Below are positions 16,910 to 25,125 of a stretch of 36,269 nt of DNA, one piece after another. The DNA is taken from contig JAJZYC010000002.1 of NCBI GenBank assembly GCA_021806125.1, positions 1 through 36,269 on the forward strand, written 5' to 3'. This DNA is from a bacterium (GTDB taxonomy: Bacteria > SZUA-79 > Acidulodesulfobacterales > Acidulodesulfobacteraceae). A program made the translations under genes and the position numbers. Position 1 is the stretch's first letter. Every line of letters begins with the position of its first letter. Under the pieces are notes generated by a model. It was not told the DNA's origin. It worked only from the letters and a program-made list of their open reading frames with translations, and did not search any database.

Positions 16910-17344
16910 ATGGTTAATTTAAGCGAATTCGGAAGGCATAATAATAAGAATAAAAAAAGGCTGGGAAGAGGTTCGGGTTCAGGTCACGGACAGACTTCAG
17001 GCAAAGGAAATAAAGGACAGAATGCAAGAGCGGGAGGCGGAGTTAGACCCGGTTTCGAAGGCGGTCAGATGCCTTACAGCAGAAGAGTTCCTAAGAGGGG
17101 TTTTAATAACCCGCTTAGAGAAGAGATTGCCATCGTAAATTTTACCGCTATTGAAAATATAAAAAGCGATAATATAGATATTAATATTTTAAAAGAAATC
17201 GGAATACTAAAAAAAAGCGAAAATAAATATAAACTATTGGGTTCGGGAGAAATTAGCCGCAAGATTAATGTGGTTTGCGATAAGATTTCTAAAAATGCAA
17301 AGGAAAAAATAGAAAAAAGCGGCGGAACCGTAAGGATAATATAA
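16910..17344 (+). CDS. rplO: 50S ribosomal protein L15
   Basis: Late 50S assembly protein. It has 144 residues, standard. The Gly/Arg/Lys-rich N-terminal extension (KKRLGRGSGSGHGQTSGKG, then ARAGGGVRPGFEGGQMPYSRR) and the C-terminal globular domain ending in KEKIEKSGGTVRII are characteristic. ATG start with AAGAGGAAG upstream. It directly follows rpsE because rpmD is absent; secY follows after 5 bp. Confidence 0.97.
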   Translation: MVNLSEFGRHNNKNKKRLGRGSGSGHGQTSGKGNKGQNARAGGGVRPGFEGGQMPYSRRVPKRGFNNPLREEIAIVNFTAIENIKSDNIDINILKEIGILKKSENKYKLLGSGEISRKINVVCDKISKNAKEKIEKSGGTVRII

Positions 17345-17349
17345 CAATA

Positions 17350-18648
17350 ATGGCTCAAAGTTTTGAAAATTTAGGAAAAATACCTGAACTTCGCAATCGA
17401 ATACTTTATACTCTTTTGATGTTCATAGTGTTCAGGATAGGGGTTCATATTACGACTCCGGGCGTCAATCCTGTAGCTTTGTCCCAGTTTTTTAACGCAT
17501 CTAACAGCAATTTATTCGGGCTTTTTAATATGTTTACAGGAGGAGCGTTAGCACGTTTTTCTATTTTTTCTCTTGGTATTATGCCTTATATAAGTTCTTC
17601 TATAATATTTCAGATGCTGCCCATGGTAGTGCCTTCTCTTGACAGATTGCAGAAAGAAGGTGAAGCGGGAAGAAAGAAATTTATGCAATATACGAGATAT
17701 GGAACGGTATTGCTTTCTTTATTCCAATCTATCGGAATAAGCTATGGAATAGAAGCTATGAGAAGCCCCGACGGACTCCCGGTAGTTATGCATCCGGGGA
17801 TGAGTTTTTTAATTATATCCGTTATTGCTCTGACGGCGGGTACAATATTTGTTATGTGGATAGGCGAAGAGATATCGGAGCACGGGATAGGCAACGGTAT
17901 TTCATTGATTATATTCGCCGGAATAGTTGCGGCAATACCGGGCGCATTTATGAATACTATTAAAATGGTTCAGCTTGGCGAAATTAATATTATGTTGTTA
18001 ATTTTAATACTTGCATTAATGATTTTAGTAATAGGATTTATTGTTTTCGTAGAGTCTGCACAAAGACGCATTCCCATACAATATGCCAAAAAAATGGTCG
18101 GAAGAAAATTGTATTCCGGTCAGACCAGCTACCTTCCATTGAAGGTAAATACTCCGGGGGTAATTCCTCCTATTTTTGCAATGTCGATACTGCTTTTTCC
18201 AGCGACAATAGCCAATTTTATTAAAATACCCGTTTTTGAGAGGGTATCGGAGTATTTAAACCCTAACGGAGTTCTTTATAATATAATTTTTGTTATTTTA
18301 ATTTTTTTCTTTTGTTATTTTTACACTGCAATTACGTTTAAAGTTGACGATGTTGCCGACGACCTGCGCAAATACGGAGGAAACATTCCGGGAATTAAAC
18401 CGGGGAAGTCCACCGCTCTATTTATAGATAAAATATTAAACAGAGTAACTTTTATCGGCGCAATATACGTATCATTGATTTGTCTCTTGCCCACGATTTT
18501 AATCAATAAATTTCATGTTCCTTTTTATTTTGGAGGAACAGGACTTTTAATCGTTGTAGTCGTAGCTATGGATACCATTGTGCAGATTCAGTCGCATTTA
18601 TTATATAGAAATTATGACAGCTTGTTAAAGAAAGCGTCAAAAAAATAA
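17350..18648 (+). CDS. secY: Protein translocase subunit SecY
   Basis: Channel-forming subunit of the SecYEG translocon in the inner membrane, exporting unfolded proteins with SecA. It has 432 residues, typical, and hydrophobicity consistent with ten membrane segments. FRIGVHITTPGVN (TM1 and after), the GLFNMFTGGALARFSIFSLGIMPYISSSI plug/TM2 region, the WIGEEISEHGIGNGISLIIFAGI region and the RRIPIQYAKKMVGRK loop are strongly conserved. It starts 5 bp after rplO with only a weak Shine-Dalgarno, suggesting coupling. Ends the spc block; adk follows after 26 bp. Confidence 0.98.
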   Translation: MAQSFENLGKIPELRNRILYTLLMFIVFRIGVHITTPGVNPVALSQFFNASNSNLFGLFNMFTGGALARFSIFSLGIMPYISSSIIFQMLPMVVPSLDRLQKEGEAGRKKFMQYTRYGTVLLSLFQSIGISYGIEAMRSPDGLPVVMHPGMSFLIISVIALTAGTIFVMWIGEEISEHGIGNGISLIIFAGIVAAIPGAFMNTIKMVQLGEINIMLLILILALMILVIGFIVFVESAQRRIPIQYAKKMVGRKLYSGQTSYLPLKVNTPGVIPPIFAMSILLFPATIANFIKIPVFERVSEYLNPNGVLYNIIFVILIFFFCYFYTAITFKVDDVADDLRKYGGNIPGIKPGKSTALFIDKILNRVTFIGAIYVSLICLLPTILINKFHVPFYFGGTGLLIVVVVAMDTIVQIQSHLLYRNYDSLLKKASKK

Positions 18649-18674
18649 TTTAACATAGTAAGTAAGGAGTAAAA

Positions 18675-19322
18675 ATGAAAAGCAAAATTTATATTTTAAT
18701 CGGACCTCCAGGCGCCGGCAAAGGAACCCAGGCAAAAAATATTGCTAATACGAAAGACTTTGTATTGATTTCTACAGGGGATCTATTGAGAGAAAACGTG
18801 GAGAAAAAAACGGAATTGGGACAAATTGCAAAATCATATATGGATAAAGGCGAATTTGTTCCTATAGATTTAGTAGCAAAGATAATTAAAGCTAATATTC
18901 AGCAGAATCTTGGCAAAAACGGTTTTCTATTTGACGGTTTTCCAAGAGATTTATCACAAAACGTTTTATTAGACGGCATGCTTAAAGAGTTTAACCTTGA
19001 AGTAGATAAAGTTATTTATATAGACGTTAAAGATGAAGCCATACTTGAAAGGCTTACAAACAGAAGAGTCTGTCCGAAATGCAAAAAAGTGTATCATATG
19101 AAATTTAATAAGCCTAAAAACGACGAGTTATGCGACGATTGCGGAGTTTCATTAATAACGAGGGATGACGACAAGCCTGAAGTTATTAAAAATAGACTTG
19201 CGACTTATCATAAATCTACGCATCCTTTAGTCGAGCATTTTGAAAAATTAGGAAAAGTAATAAGGATTAACGGCGAAAAATCTCCTAAAGAGGTAGAAAA
19301 CGAAATAATTTCGCAAATATAA
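18675..19322 (+). CDS. adk: Adenylate kinase, long form with four-cysteine lid
   Basis: Catalyses ATP + AMP = 2 ADP in the cytoplasm, keeping the energy charge balanced. It has 215 residues, the long bacterial form. P-loop GPPGAGKGTQ (10-19), AMP-binding STGDLLRE (33-40) and FDGFPR (86-91) are present. The lid carries C133, C136, C153 and C156, the zinc-binding pattern common in Gram-positives and found in some Gram-negatives; E. coli has a zinc-free lid. ATG start with AAGGAG upstream. Sits between secY and map, as in Bacillus. Confidence 0.97.
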   Translation: MKSKIYILIGPPGAGKGTQAKNIANTKDFVLISTGDLLRENVEKKTELGQIAKSYMDKGEFVPIDLVAKIIKANIQQNLGKNGFLFDGFPRDLSQNVLLDGMLKEFNLEVDKVIYIDVKDEAILERLTNRRVCPKCKKVYHMKFNKPKNDELCDDCGVSLITRDDDKPEVIKNRLATYHKSTHPLVEHFEKLGKVIRINGEKSPKEVENEIISQI

Positions 19323-19331
19323 TCTGCTAAA

Positions 19332-20072
19332 ATGGTCAACATTAAAAGCAAAATAGATATTGACGGGATACAAAAAGCAGGAGAAATAGTAAATAAAGTA
19401 TTAAATGAATTATCGGCTATGGCTAAGCCGGGCATGAAAACGATAGAGTTTGATATTATTGCGGAAAAGGAGGCATTATCTTCAGGGGCTACTCCGGCAT
19501 TTAAAGGATATAACGGGTTTCCTTATTCTGTTTGCGTATCGGTAAACGAAGAAGTCGTACACGGTTTTCCTTCTCAGAGAAAATTGAGGGAAGGAGATAT
19601 AGTAAGTTTGGATTACGGCATTTATTATAACGGTTATTATGCTGATGCCGCAGTTACCGTTCCGGTCGGCAATGTTACTAGTGCGGCTTTAAACTTAATG
19701 GAAGTTACAAAGGAAGCTTTGAATTTAGGAATTTCAAAAGCTGTTTGCGGCAATAAAATTAACGACATTTCAATGGCGATCGAAAATTTTGTAATTCAAA
19801 ATAAATATTCCGTTGTCAGAGACTTTGTCGGTCACGGGGTAGGTTTTAAATTGCATGAAGACCCGCAAGTCCCCAACTATTATATTGAGGCAAACGATGT
19901 ATCGATAAAGAATGGAATGGTAATTGCGATCGAGCCGATGGTCAATGAATTTTCTTATAAGGTAAAGATTAAAGAAAACAGATGGACGGTTATTACCAAA
20001 GATAAAGGGTTGTCGGCTCATTTTGAGCATACCGTCGCAATAACGAATGATGGCCCGCAAATTCTTACATAG
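19332..20072 (+). CDS. map: Methionine aminopeptidase, type I
   Basis: Removes the initiator methionine from nascent proteins; a dinuclear metal enzyme. It has 246 residues, near the usual 250-264. Metal ligands are in place: D94, D105, H168 (GHGVG), E201 (AIEPM) and E232 (FEHT), with substrate-contacting H77 (EEVVHG). No N-terminal zinc-finger extension, so the simple type Ia form. No Shine-Dalgarno is visible before the ATG, which lies 9 bp after adk; infA follows after 8 bp. Confidence 0.97.
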   Translation: MVNIKSKIDIDGIQKAGEIVNKVLNELSAMAKPGMKTIEFDIIAEKEALSSGATPAFKGYNGFPYSVCVSVNEEVVHGFPSQRKLREGDIVSLDYGIYYNGYYADAAVTVPVGNVTSAALNLMEVTKEALNLGISKAVCGNKINDISMAIENFVIQNKYSVVRDFVGHGVGFKLHEDPQVPNYYIEANDVSIKNGMVIAIEPMVNEFSYKVKIKENRWTVITKDKGLSAHFEHTVAITNDGPQILT

Positions 20073-20080
20073 GAAAATTT

Positions 20081-20302
20081 ATGTCTAATAAAGAAGATTT
20101 AATCGAAGTCGAAGGAACCGTTGTAGAGCCGCTTCCTAATGCAATGTTTAGAGTCGAATTGGAAAACGGATATAAAGTGCTTGCTCATATATCGGGTAAA
20201 ATGCGTATGCATTATATTAAGATTCTAGCGGGCGACAAAGTGACCGTACAGTTATCGCCGTATGATTTAACAAGAGGGCGAATTATTTTCAGAGGAAAGT
20301 AA
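20081..20302 (+). CDS. infA: Translation initiation factor IF-1
   Basis: OB-fold factor that occupies the A site during initiation and aids IF-2 and IF-3. It has 73 residues, about the usual 72. KEDLIEVEGTVVEPLPNAMF, the LENGYKVLAHISGKMRMHYI core and LSPYDLTRGRIIFR are clear IF-1 signatures. AGGA lies about 9 nt before the ATG. Followed by a 68 bp gap with palindrome copy 5. Confidence 0.97.
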   Translation: MSNKEDLIEVEGTVVEPLPNAMFRVELENGYKVLAHISGKMRMHYIKILAGDKVTVQLSPYDLTRGRIIFRGK

Positions 20303-20321
20303 ATAAATATAATAAAATAAC

Positions 20322-20347
20322 GGGGGCAGATTTTAAATCTGTTCCCC
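20322..20347. repeat. Dispersed palindrome, copy 5 (infA-rpmJ gap)
   Basis: Core arms CAGATTT (20327-20333) and AAATCTG (20335-20341) around one T, extended outward by two G-T wobbles and three G-C pairs to 20322-20346. Left arm GGGGGCAGATTT, right arm AAATCTGTTCCCC. It ends 24 nt before the rpmJ GTG start, with AAAAAGGAG between. Confidence 0.85.
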
Positions 20348-20370
20348 TAACAAATAAAAAGGAGCCGGAA

Positions 20371-20484
20371 GTGAAAGTAAGGTCGTCTGTTAAAAAAATA
20401 TGCGATAAATGCAAAGTTATCAAGAGAAAGGGAGTCGTAAGAATTATCTGCGAAAACCCTAAACATAAGCAGCGTCAAGGTTAA
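20371..20484 (+). CDS. rpmJ: 50S ribosomal protein L36, zinc-binding form
   Basis: Smallest ribosomal protein, a zinc knuckle in domain VI of 23S rRNA. Read here directly: a GTG start at 20371 gives 37 residues, MKVRSSVKKICDKCKV followed by a basic stretch and ending KHKQRQG, stop TAA 20482-20484. The zinc ligands are C11, C14, C27 and H32. AAGGAG lies 6-8 nt upstream. Position between infA and rpsM is classical. Confidence 0.97.
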   Translation: MKVRSSVKKICDKCKVIKRKGVVRIICENPKHKQRQG

Positions 20485-20528
20485 TAAGATATACAAATTA
20501 GCATATATAAATATGTGGAGGATAAATA

Positions 20529-20903
20529 ATGGCAAGAATATCGGGAATAGATTTACCAAAGAATAAAAGGATTGAAATAGCTTTAACTTATATTTATGGT
20601 ATAGGCCGCGCATTGTCGAACAGCATTCTGGGAAAAGCCGGCGTTGCAATAGATACCAAAGTGAAAGATCTGACGGACGTTCAAGTAAATAATATAAGAC
20701 AGCAGATAGACAGCGAATTCAAAGTTGAAGGCGATTTAAGAAGGGAAGTTCAGATGAATATAAAAAGGCTGATCGATATTGGCAGCTATAGGGGTTTAAG
20801 GCATAAAAAAGGATTGCCGGCGAGAGGTCAGAGAACCAAAACAAATGCTAGGACAAGAAAGGGGCCGAGAAAGTCCACTATAGCGGCGGCAAAAGCCAAA
20901 TAA
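20529..20903 (+). CDS. rpsM: 30S ribosomal protein S13
   Basis: Head protein contacting both P-site tRNA and the 50S subunit (bridge B1). It has 124 residues. ARISGIDLPKNKRIEIALTYI, IDIGSYRGLRHKKGLPARGQ and the TNARTRKGPRK tail are diagnostic. ATG start with GGAGGATA upstream, 44 bp after rpmJ. First gene of the alpha operon block. Confidence 0.97.
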   Translation: MARISGIDLPKNKRIEIALTYIYGIGRALSNSILGKAGVAIDTKVKDLTDVQVNNIRQQIDSEFKVEGDLRREVQMNIKRLIDIGSYRGLRHKKGLPARGQRTKTNARTRKGPRKSTIAAAKAK

Positions 20904-20911
20904 GCACTATA

Positions 20912-20942
20912 TTGATTATAAAGTTCTTGAGTAATATATAAT
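20912..20942 (+). promoter_or_regulatory. Possible internal promoter before rpsK
   Basis: In the 74 bp rpsM-rpsK gap a TATAAT at 20937-20942 is preceded by TTGATT at 20912-20917. The 19 bp spacing is longer than optimal and the region is very AT-rich, so this could be chance. If used, it would give an internal start for rpsK-rpsD-rpoA-rplQ. Confidence 0.3.
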
Positions 20943-20977
20943 AATTATTAATTTAATAAGGATACTAAGAGGTATAA

Positions 20978-21373
20978 ATGGCTAACGTAAAAAAAAATGC
21001 CCCAAAAAAAAAGAAGGATAAAAAAAATATTCAAAATGCGATTGCTCATATAAAATCGACATTTAATAATACTATTGTGAGCATTACGGATTTAAGCGGA
21101 AACGTTCTTGCCTGGGCAAGCTCCGGAACAAGCGGATTCAAAGGGTCAAGAAAAAGTACTCCGTATGCCGGACAGGTTGCCGCAGAGCAGGCCGCTAAAA
21201 AAGTGTCTGATTATGGTGTCGCAAACGTCGAAGTTTATATAAAAGGTCCCGGCGGCGGTAGGGAATCAGCCCTTAGAGCGCTTCAAAGTTCGGGCTTTAA
21301 TATAACATTAATTAAAGACGTTACGCCTATACCCCATAACGGATGCAGACCGCCGAAAAGGAGAAGGGTTTAA
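20978..21373 (+). CDS. rpsK: 30S ribosomal protein S11
   Basis: Platform protein that interacts with mRNA near the E site. It has 131 residues. After a Lys-rich N-terminus come HIKSTFNNTIVSITDLSGNV, WASSGTSGFKGSRKSTPYAGQ, VEVYIKGPGGGRESALRAL and the C-terminal TPIPHNGCRPPKRRRV, all canonical. ATG start with AAGAGGT upstream. Confidence 0.98.
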   Translation: MANVKKNAPKKKKDKKNIQNAIAHIKSTFNNTIVSITDLSGNVLAWASSGTSGFKGSRKSTPYAGQVAAEQAAKKVSDYGVANVEVYIKGPGGGRESALRALQSSGFNITLIKDVTPIPHNGCRPPKRRRV

Positions 21374-21449
21374 GTTTAATATTTTAGATTATTATTATAA
21401 TTTGGACAAATTTATATATTAAGTAATATTGAAATAATGAGGTGAAAAA

Positions 21450-22076
21450 TTGGCTAAATACAACGGACCGGTTTGTAAGTTGTGCAGGAGGGAAGGCGGG
21501 AAGCTTTTTTTAAAAGGCGACAGATGTTTTTCGGATAAGTGCGCCTATGATAAAAGAGAGTATGCTCCGGGAGAGCATAAGGGTATAAGGAGAAAATTAT
21601 CCGAATATGGAGAGCAGTTAAGAGAAAAACAAAAGCTAAAAAGAACATACGGTCTTATGGAGAAGCAATTTAAAAAGACATATAAAACTGCCGAAAGAAT
21701 GAAGGGTATAACGGGAGAAAATCTGCTTTCTTTGTTAGAAAGGAGATTGGACAACGCAGTTTATACTCTAGGCTTTGCCGTTTCAAGAAAATTAGCGAGG
21801 CTCTTAATAACCCACGGACATTTTTTAGTTAACGGTAAAAAAGTAAATATACCGTCTTATGTTTTAAAACCGGGAGAGCAGATAACTATCTGCGAAAAAA
21901 GCAGAAAATGCGAAATTATAAAAAATTCGTTAGAGTCTGCGGTAAGAAAAACGCGCCCCGAATATTTCGAGGCTAATATAGACGCGTATCAGGGAACGTT
22001 AAAAAGTATTCCCGAAAGAGACGAAATTATATCTACGGCAAATGAAAAGCTTATAGTAGAACTTTATTCTAAATAA
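21450..22076 (+). CDS. rpsD: 30S ribosomal protein S4, zinc-binding form
   Basis: Primary 16S rRNA binder, fidelity factor and NusA-like antitermination protein. It has 208 residues. The N-terminal knuckle C9, C12, C26, C31 marks the zinc-containing form. An S4 RNA-binding domain (RRLDNAVYTLGFA and LARLLITHGHFLVNGKKVNIPS) lies in the middle. The start is TTG with GAGGTG about 7 nt upstream and the conserved MAKYNGPVCKLCRREG opening. Position between rpsK and rpoA as in E. coli. Confidence 0.97.
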   Translation: MAKYNGPVCKLCRREGGKLFLKGDRCFSDKCAYDKREYAPGEHKGIRRKLSEYGEQLREKQKLKRTYGLMEKQFKKTYKTAERMKGITGENLLSLLERRLDNAVYTLGFAVSRKLARLLITHGHFLVNGKKVNIPSYVLKPGEQITICEKSRKCEIIKNSLESAVRKTRPEYFEANIDAYQGTLKSIPERDEIISTANEKLIVELYSK

Positions 22077-22105
22077 GCGCCGAATAATAATTTTTTGGAG
22101 GCGAT

Positions 22106-23110
22106 ATGAAAAATAATTGGCTTTCGCTTATTAAGCCAAAGAAGATAGAATTTGAAAAGGACACATATACCGATTATTACGGAAAGCTTATCGTGGAACC
22201 GTTGGAAAGGGGTTTTGGAACGACTGTCGGCAACGCTTTGCGCAGGATCCTTTTATCATCTATTGCAGGATATAAAATATCGGAAGTTAAAATAGAAGGG
22301 GTATCTCACGAGTTTTCCTCAGTACCCGGTATAACGGAAGACGTTACGGAGATTATATTAAATTTAAAGGATATAGATTTTAATATAACATCCGACGAGC
22401 CGGAATATGTATATATAGACATAGATAGAGAAGGAGACGTTTATGCGTCGGATATTAAGACATCTCAGAATGTAGAAGTGGTAAACAAAGAAAAAAAGAT
22501 TTTAACTATTGCCAAAGGCGGTAGTTTTAAGGCTCAAATGCTTGTAACCGGCGGAAGAGGTTATGTTCCGAGCGAGCTTAATATTAGAGAAGATGCTCCT
22601 ATAGGAACAATTTCTCTTGACGTTTCGTTTTCGCCGGTAAAAAAAGTTACAATGGATGTTTCGTATGCGAGAGTCGGGGGAATTACAGATTACGACAAGC
22701 TTATAATGGAAATATTTACAAACGGCTATATAACCCCTGAAGATGCTCTTACCTCAGCTTCTTTAATTCTACAGGATCAGATTTCGGTTTTTGCTACGTT
22801 TGAAGAAATGGACCAGTTATACGAAAAGAAAGCCCTGCCGGAAACGGAAAAGCCTTCGGAAAACCAATTAAATGAGAATTTACTTAAAAACGTAGATGAG
22901 CTTGAGCTTTCCGTCAGGTCTGCAAATTGTCTTAAAAATGCAAATATAAAAACGATTTATGAACTGGTTCAGAAAACCGAAGGAGAAATGCTTAGAACAA
23001 AGAATTTCGGAAGGAAATCACTTAATGAAATAAAAGAAGTTTTATCCACGATGGGATTGAGCTTTGGTATGAAATTAGATAGCGCCTCCGTTTCAAAACA
23101 GGAAAAATAA
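22106..23110 (+). CDS. rpoA: DNA-directed RNA polymerase subunit alpha
   Basis: Assembly scaffold of RNA polymerase; its C-terminal domain binds UP elements and activators. It has 334 residues. The N-terminal dimerisation domain shows YGKLIVEPLERGFGTTVGNA and LRRILLSSIAG. After a linker rich in Glu/Asn (about residues 235-262) the alpha-CTD (LELSVRSANCLKNANIKTI, then NFGRKSLNEIKEVL) is complete. Strong Shine-Dalgarno TTGGAGGC before the ATG. Confidence 0.98.
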   Translation: MKNNWLSLIKPKKIEFEKDTYTDYYGKLIVEPLERGFGTTVGNALRRILLSSIAGYKISEVKIEGVSHEFSSVPGITEDVTEIILNLKDIDFNITSDEPEYVYIDIDREGDVYASDIKTSQNVEVVNKEKKILTIAKGGSFKAQMLVTGGRGYVPSELNIREDAPIGTISLDVSFSPVKKVTMDVSYARVGGITDYDKLIMEIFTNGYITPEDALTSASLILQDQISVFATFEEMDQLYEKKALPETEKPSENQLNENLLKNVDELELSVRSANCLKNANIKTIYELVQKTEGEMLRTKNFGRKSLNEIKEVLSTMGLSFGMKLDSASVSKQEK

Positions 23111-23139
23111 TTTGTTAAATTATATATTCAGAGGTTAAA

Positions 23140-23511
23140 ATGCGTCACGGAAAAATCAAAACCAGATTAAACAGAACTTCGTCACATAGGGCTGCTCTTT
23201 TAAGGAATATGGCTTCTTCTCTTATCGAATTCGAAAGGATAGAGACGACTTTGCCTAAAGCAAAAGTTTTAAGAGGGTATGTTGAAAAGCTTATTACGCT
23301 CGGAAAGTCGGATACTATCGCGAGGCGTCGTATTGCATTCTCTCGCTTAAGAAGCAAGAATGCTACGACAAAACTTTTTAAGGAATTAGGACCGAGATTT
23401 GTCGATAGGCCCGGAGGCTACGTTAGAATTATCAAAACAGGGTACAGAGCCGGAGATGCAAGTCCATTAGGGCTTATAGAATTCATTTCAAAAGAAGAAA
23501 AAAAATCATAA
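23140..23511 (+). CDS. rplQ: 50S ribosomal protein L17
   Basis: 50S protein at the solvent side near the tunnel exit. It has 123 residues. MRHGKIKTRLNRTSSHRAAL, LLRNMASSLIEFERIETTLPK, and RPGGYVRIIKTGYRAGDASP are canonical. ATG start with AGAGGT upstream. Last ribosomal gene of the block; no hairpin plus T-tract was found in the 71 bp before trpE, so readthrough into the trp genes is plausible. Confidence 0.97.
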   Translation: MRHGKIKTRLNRTSSHRAALLRNMASSLIEFERIETTLPKAKVLRGYVEKLITLGKSDTIARRRIAFSRLRSKNATTKLFKELGPRFVDRPGGYVRIIKTGYRAGDASPLGLIEFISKEEKKS

Positions 23512-23563
23512 AACAAATTAAGGTAATTTAAGCTGGCATAGACTATGATAAAGAAAAAAAATG

Positions 23564-23572
23564 TGATATAAT
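23564..23572 (+). promoter_or_regulatory. Extended -10 promoter candidate for the trp operon
   Basis: TGATATAAT at 23564-23572 is a perfect TATAAT with the upstream TGn extension. No recognisable -35 hexamer lies 15-19 bp upstream. A start at about 23579-23580 would leave only 3-4 nt before the trpE ATG at 23583, so the mRNA would be essentially leaderless. No leader peptide, attenuator hairpins or Trp-repressor-like CTAG operator are visible in the gap. Confidence 0.55.
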
Positions 23573-23582
23573 TCTCTTTATT

Positions 23583-25121
23583 ATGTCCCTTACGCCAATA
23601 TTAAATTACGACGATGTTTTAAAAACGCCTGAACAATTCAACATTATTCCCCTTATTTATGAAATAAGCGGAGATATGGATACGCCTATATCCATATTTT
23701 CTTCTTTCCACCAAGAAAAGTGCGCATTTTTTTTTGAAAGCACAGAAGGCGTAGGGAAATGGGGAAGATATTCTTTTATATGTTTAAATCCTTTATTGAC
23801 TGTCCGTCTTTATAAAGACGAGATTGACGTTAATAATTTTACGGACTGTAAGTTTGAGTTTAAGGAAAATATTAGTCTTAAAGATTTAAATGAAGATATT
23901 TTTGCTTATATAAAAAAAATTCTCTCCGAATTCAATATCTACAAAGAAAACCTGTCGGAAGAGTTTATAGGCGGGCTATTCGGCTATTTAGGATATGAAG
24001 TCAGCGGACTTATAGAAAAATTGCCTCCTGTTAAAAAAGACGTTACCGATGTTTACGATCTTTTTTTTATGCTTCCTAGAGATGTTATAGTTTACGACGG
24101 ATTAAATCAGGTTATTAAGGTAGTATCCTATATATTCAGGGACAATTCAGGTGAAGTAAAACTAAAACAGGAGTATGATTCGGCTCTTAAAAGAATAAAT
24201 AAGATAACAGAGATCATAGAAAAAAGAGACTCAGTATTATTAAAAGAAGCTAAAAAAGTTAAAAAATCCGATATAGAAATTATTGACGAGACAGGTTTTG
24301 ACGAATTTAAGCAAAATGTTTTAACTGCAAAAGAATATATACTACGTGGAGATATATTTCAGGTACAGATTTCCCGCAGAAAAAAAATTATTAATCCTCC
24401 GGACCCTTTTCTTTTTTATAGGGCACTTAGGCTTGTTAATCCTTCTCCTTACATGTTTTATCTTAAAATTAATGATTTCGTAATTACCGGCTCTTCCCCT
24501 GAGAATTTAGTGAAACTATCCGGCGGCATTATTGAAACTAGGCCGATAGCCGGCACTATTAAAAGAGGCGAAAATCCTGTCGAAGACGAATATCTCGCTT
24601 GCAAACTGCTTGACGACCCGAAAGAAAGGGCGGAGCACATCATGCTTGTCGATTTAAGCAGAAACGATATAGGAAGGGTATCAAAAAAGGGCTCGGTTAA
24701 GATAGATAAACTTATGTATATAGAAAAATATTCACATGTACAGCATATAGTTACAAGCGTTCTTTCCGAAATTAAAGAAGGAGACGACGCATTCGATCTT
24801 GTCAGGGCTTCTTATCCGGCCGGTACTGTTACCGGTGCGCCTAAAGTGAGGGCAATGGAAATAATAAACGAACTTGAGGAATCAAAAAGAGGAGTTTATG
24901 CAGGGGGCATCGGTTATTTCGGTTTTTTAGAAGACGGCATGTGTAATAAAATGGAATTTTGCATAACTATAAGGACTGCGCTGTTTAAAAAAAATGCGGC
25001 TTATATTCAGGCGGCCGGCGGAATAGTCCATGATTCTACGCCCGAAAATGAATTTGCCGAGACCGAAAATAAATTAAGGCATCTTATAACCGCTTTTAAT
25101 ATGATAGAAAGATTCAACTAA
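23583..25121 (+). CDS. trpE: Anthranilate synthase component I
   Basis: Converts chorismate and ammonia (supplied by TrpG) to anthranilate, the first step of tryptophan synthesis. It has 512 residues. An FFES motif (50-53) corresponds to the LLES feedback-inhibition site. The chorismate-binding domain is complete: IFQVQISRRKKI, GSSPENLV, ETRPIAGTIKRG, DLSRNDIGRV, ASYPAGTVTGAPKVRAMEII and GGIGYFGF. The ATG at 23583 is required to keep the conserved IPLIYEI region, yet it has no Shine-Dalgarno and sits about 11 nt after a TATAAT. PabB is the alternative, but the full trp cluster downstream favours TrpE. Confidence 0.97.
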   Translation: MSLTPILNYDDVLKTPEQFNIIPLIYEISGDMDTPISIFSSFHQEKCAFFFESTEGVGKWGRYSFICLNPLLTVRLYKDEIDVNNFTDCKFEFKENISLKDLNEDIFAYIKKILSEFNIYKENLSEEFIGGLFGYLGYEVSGLIEKLPPVKKDVTDVYDLFFMLPRDVIVYDGLNQVIKVVSYIFRDNSGEVKLKQEYDSALKRINKITEIIEKRDSVLLKEAKKVKKSDIEIIDETGFDEFKQNVLTAKEYILRGDIFQVQISRRKKIINPPDPFLFYRALRLVNPSPYMFYLKINDFVITGSSPENLVKLSGGIIETRPIAGTIKRGENPVEDEYLACKLLDDPKERAEHIMLVDLSRNDIGRVSKKGSVKIDKLMYIEKYSHVQHIVTSVLSEIKEGDDAFDLVRASYPAGTVTGAPKVRAMEIINELEESKRGVYAGGIGYFGFLEDGMCNKMEFCITIRTALFKKNAAYIQAAGGIVHDSTPENEFAETENKLRHLITAFNMIERFN

Positions 25122-25125
25122 AATT

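Noticed and set aside
21396..21429. Promoter-like elements (TATAAT 21396; TTGGAC 21402 with TAATAT 21424) before rpsD
   Set aside because: Neither combination has a good partner box at the right spacing; too weak to list as a feature.
23512..23582. A trp leader peptide, attenuator, T-box or TrpR operator
   Set aside because: I searched the 71 bp by eye and found no Trp codon run, no paired hairpins and no operator-like dyad.
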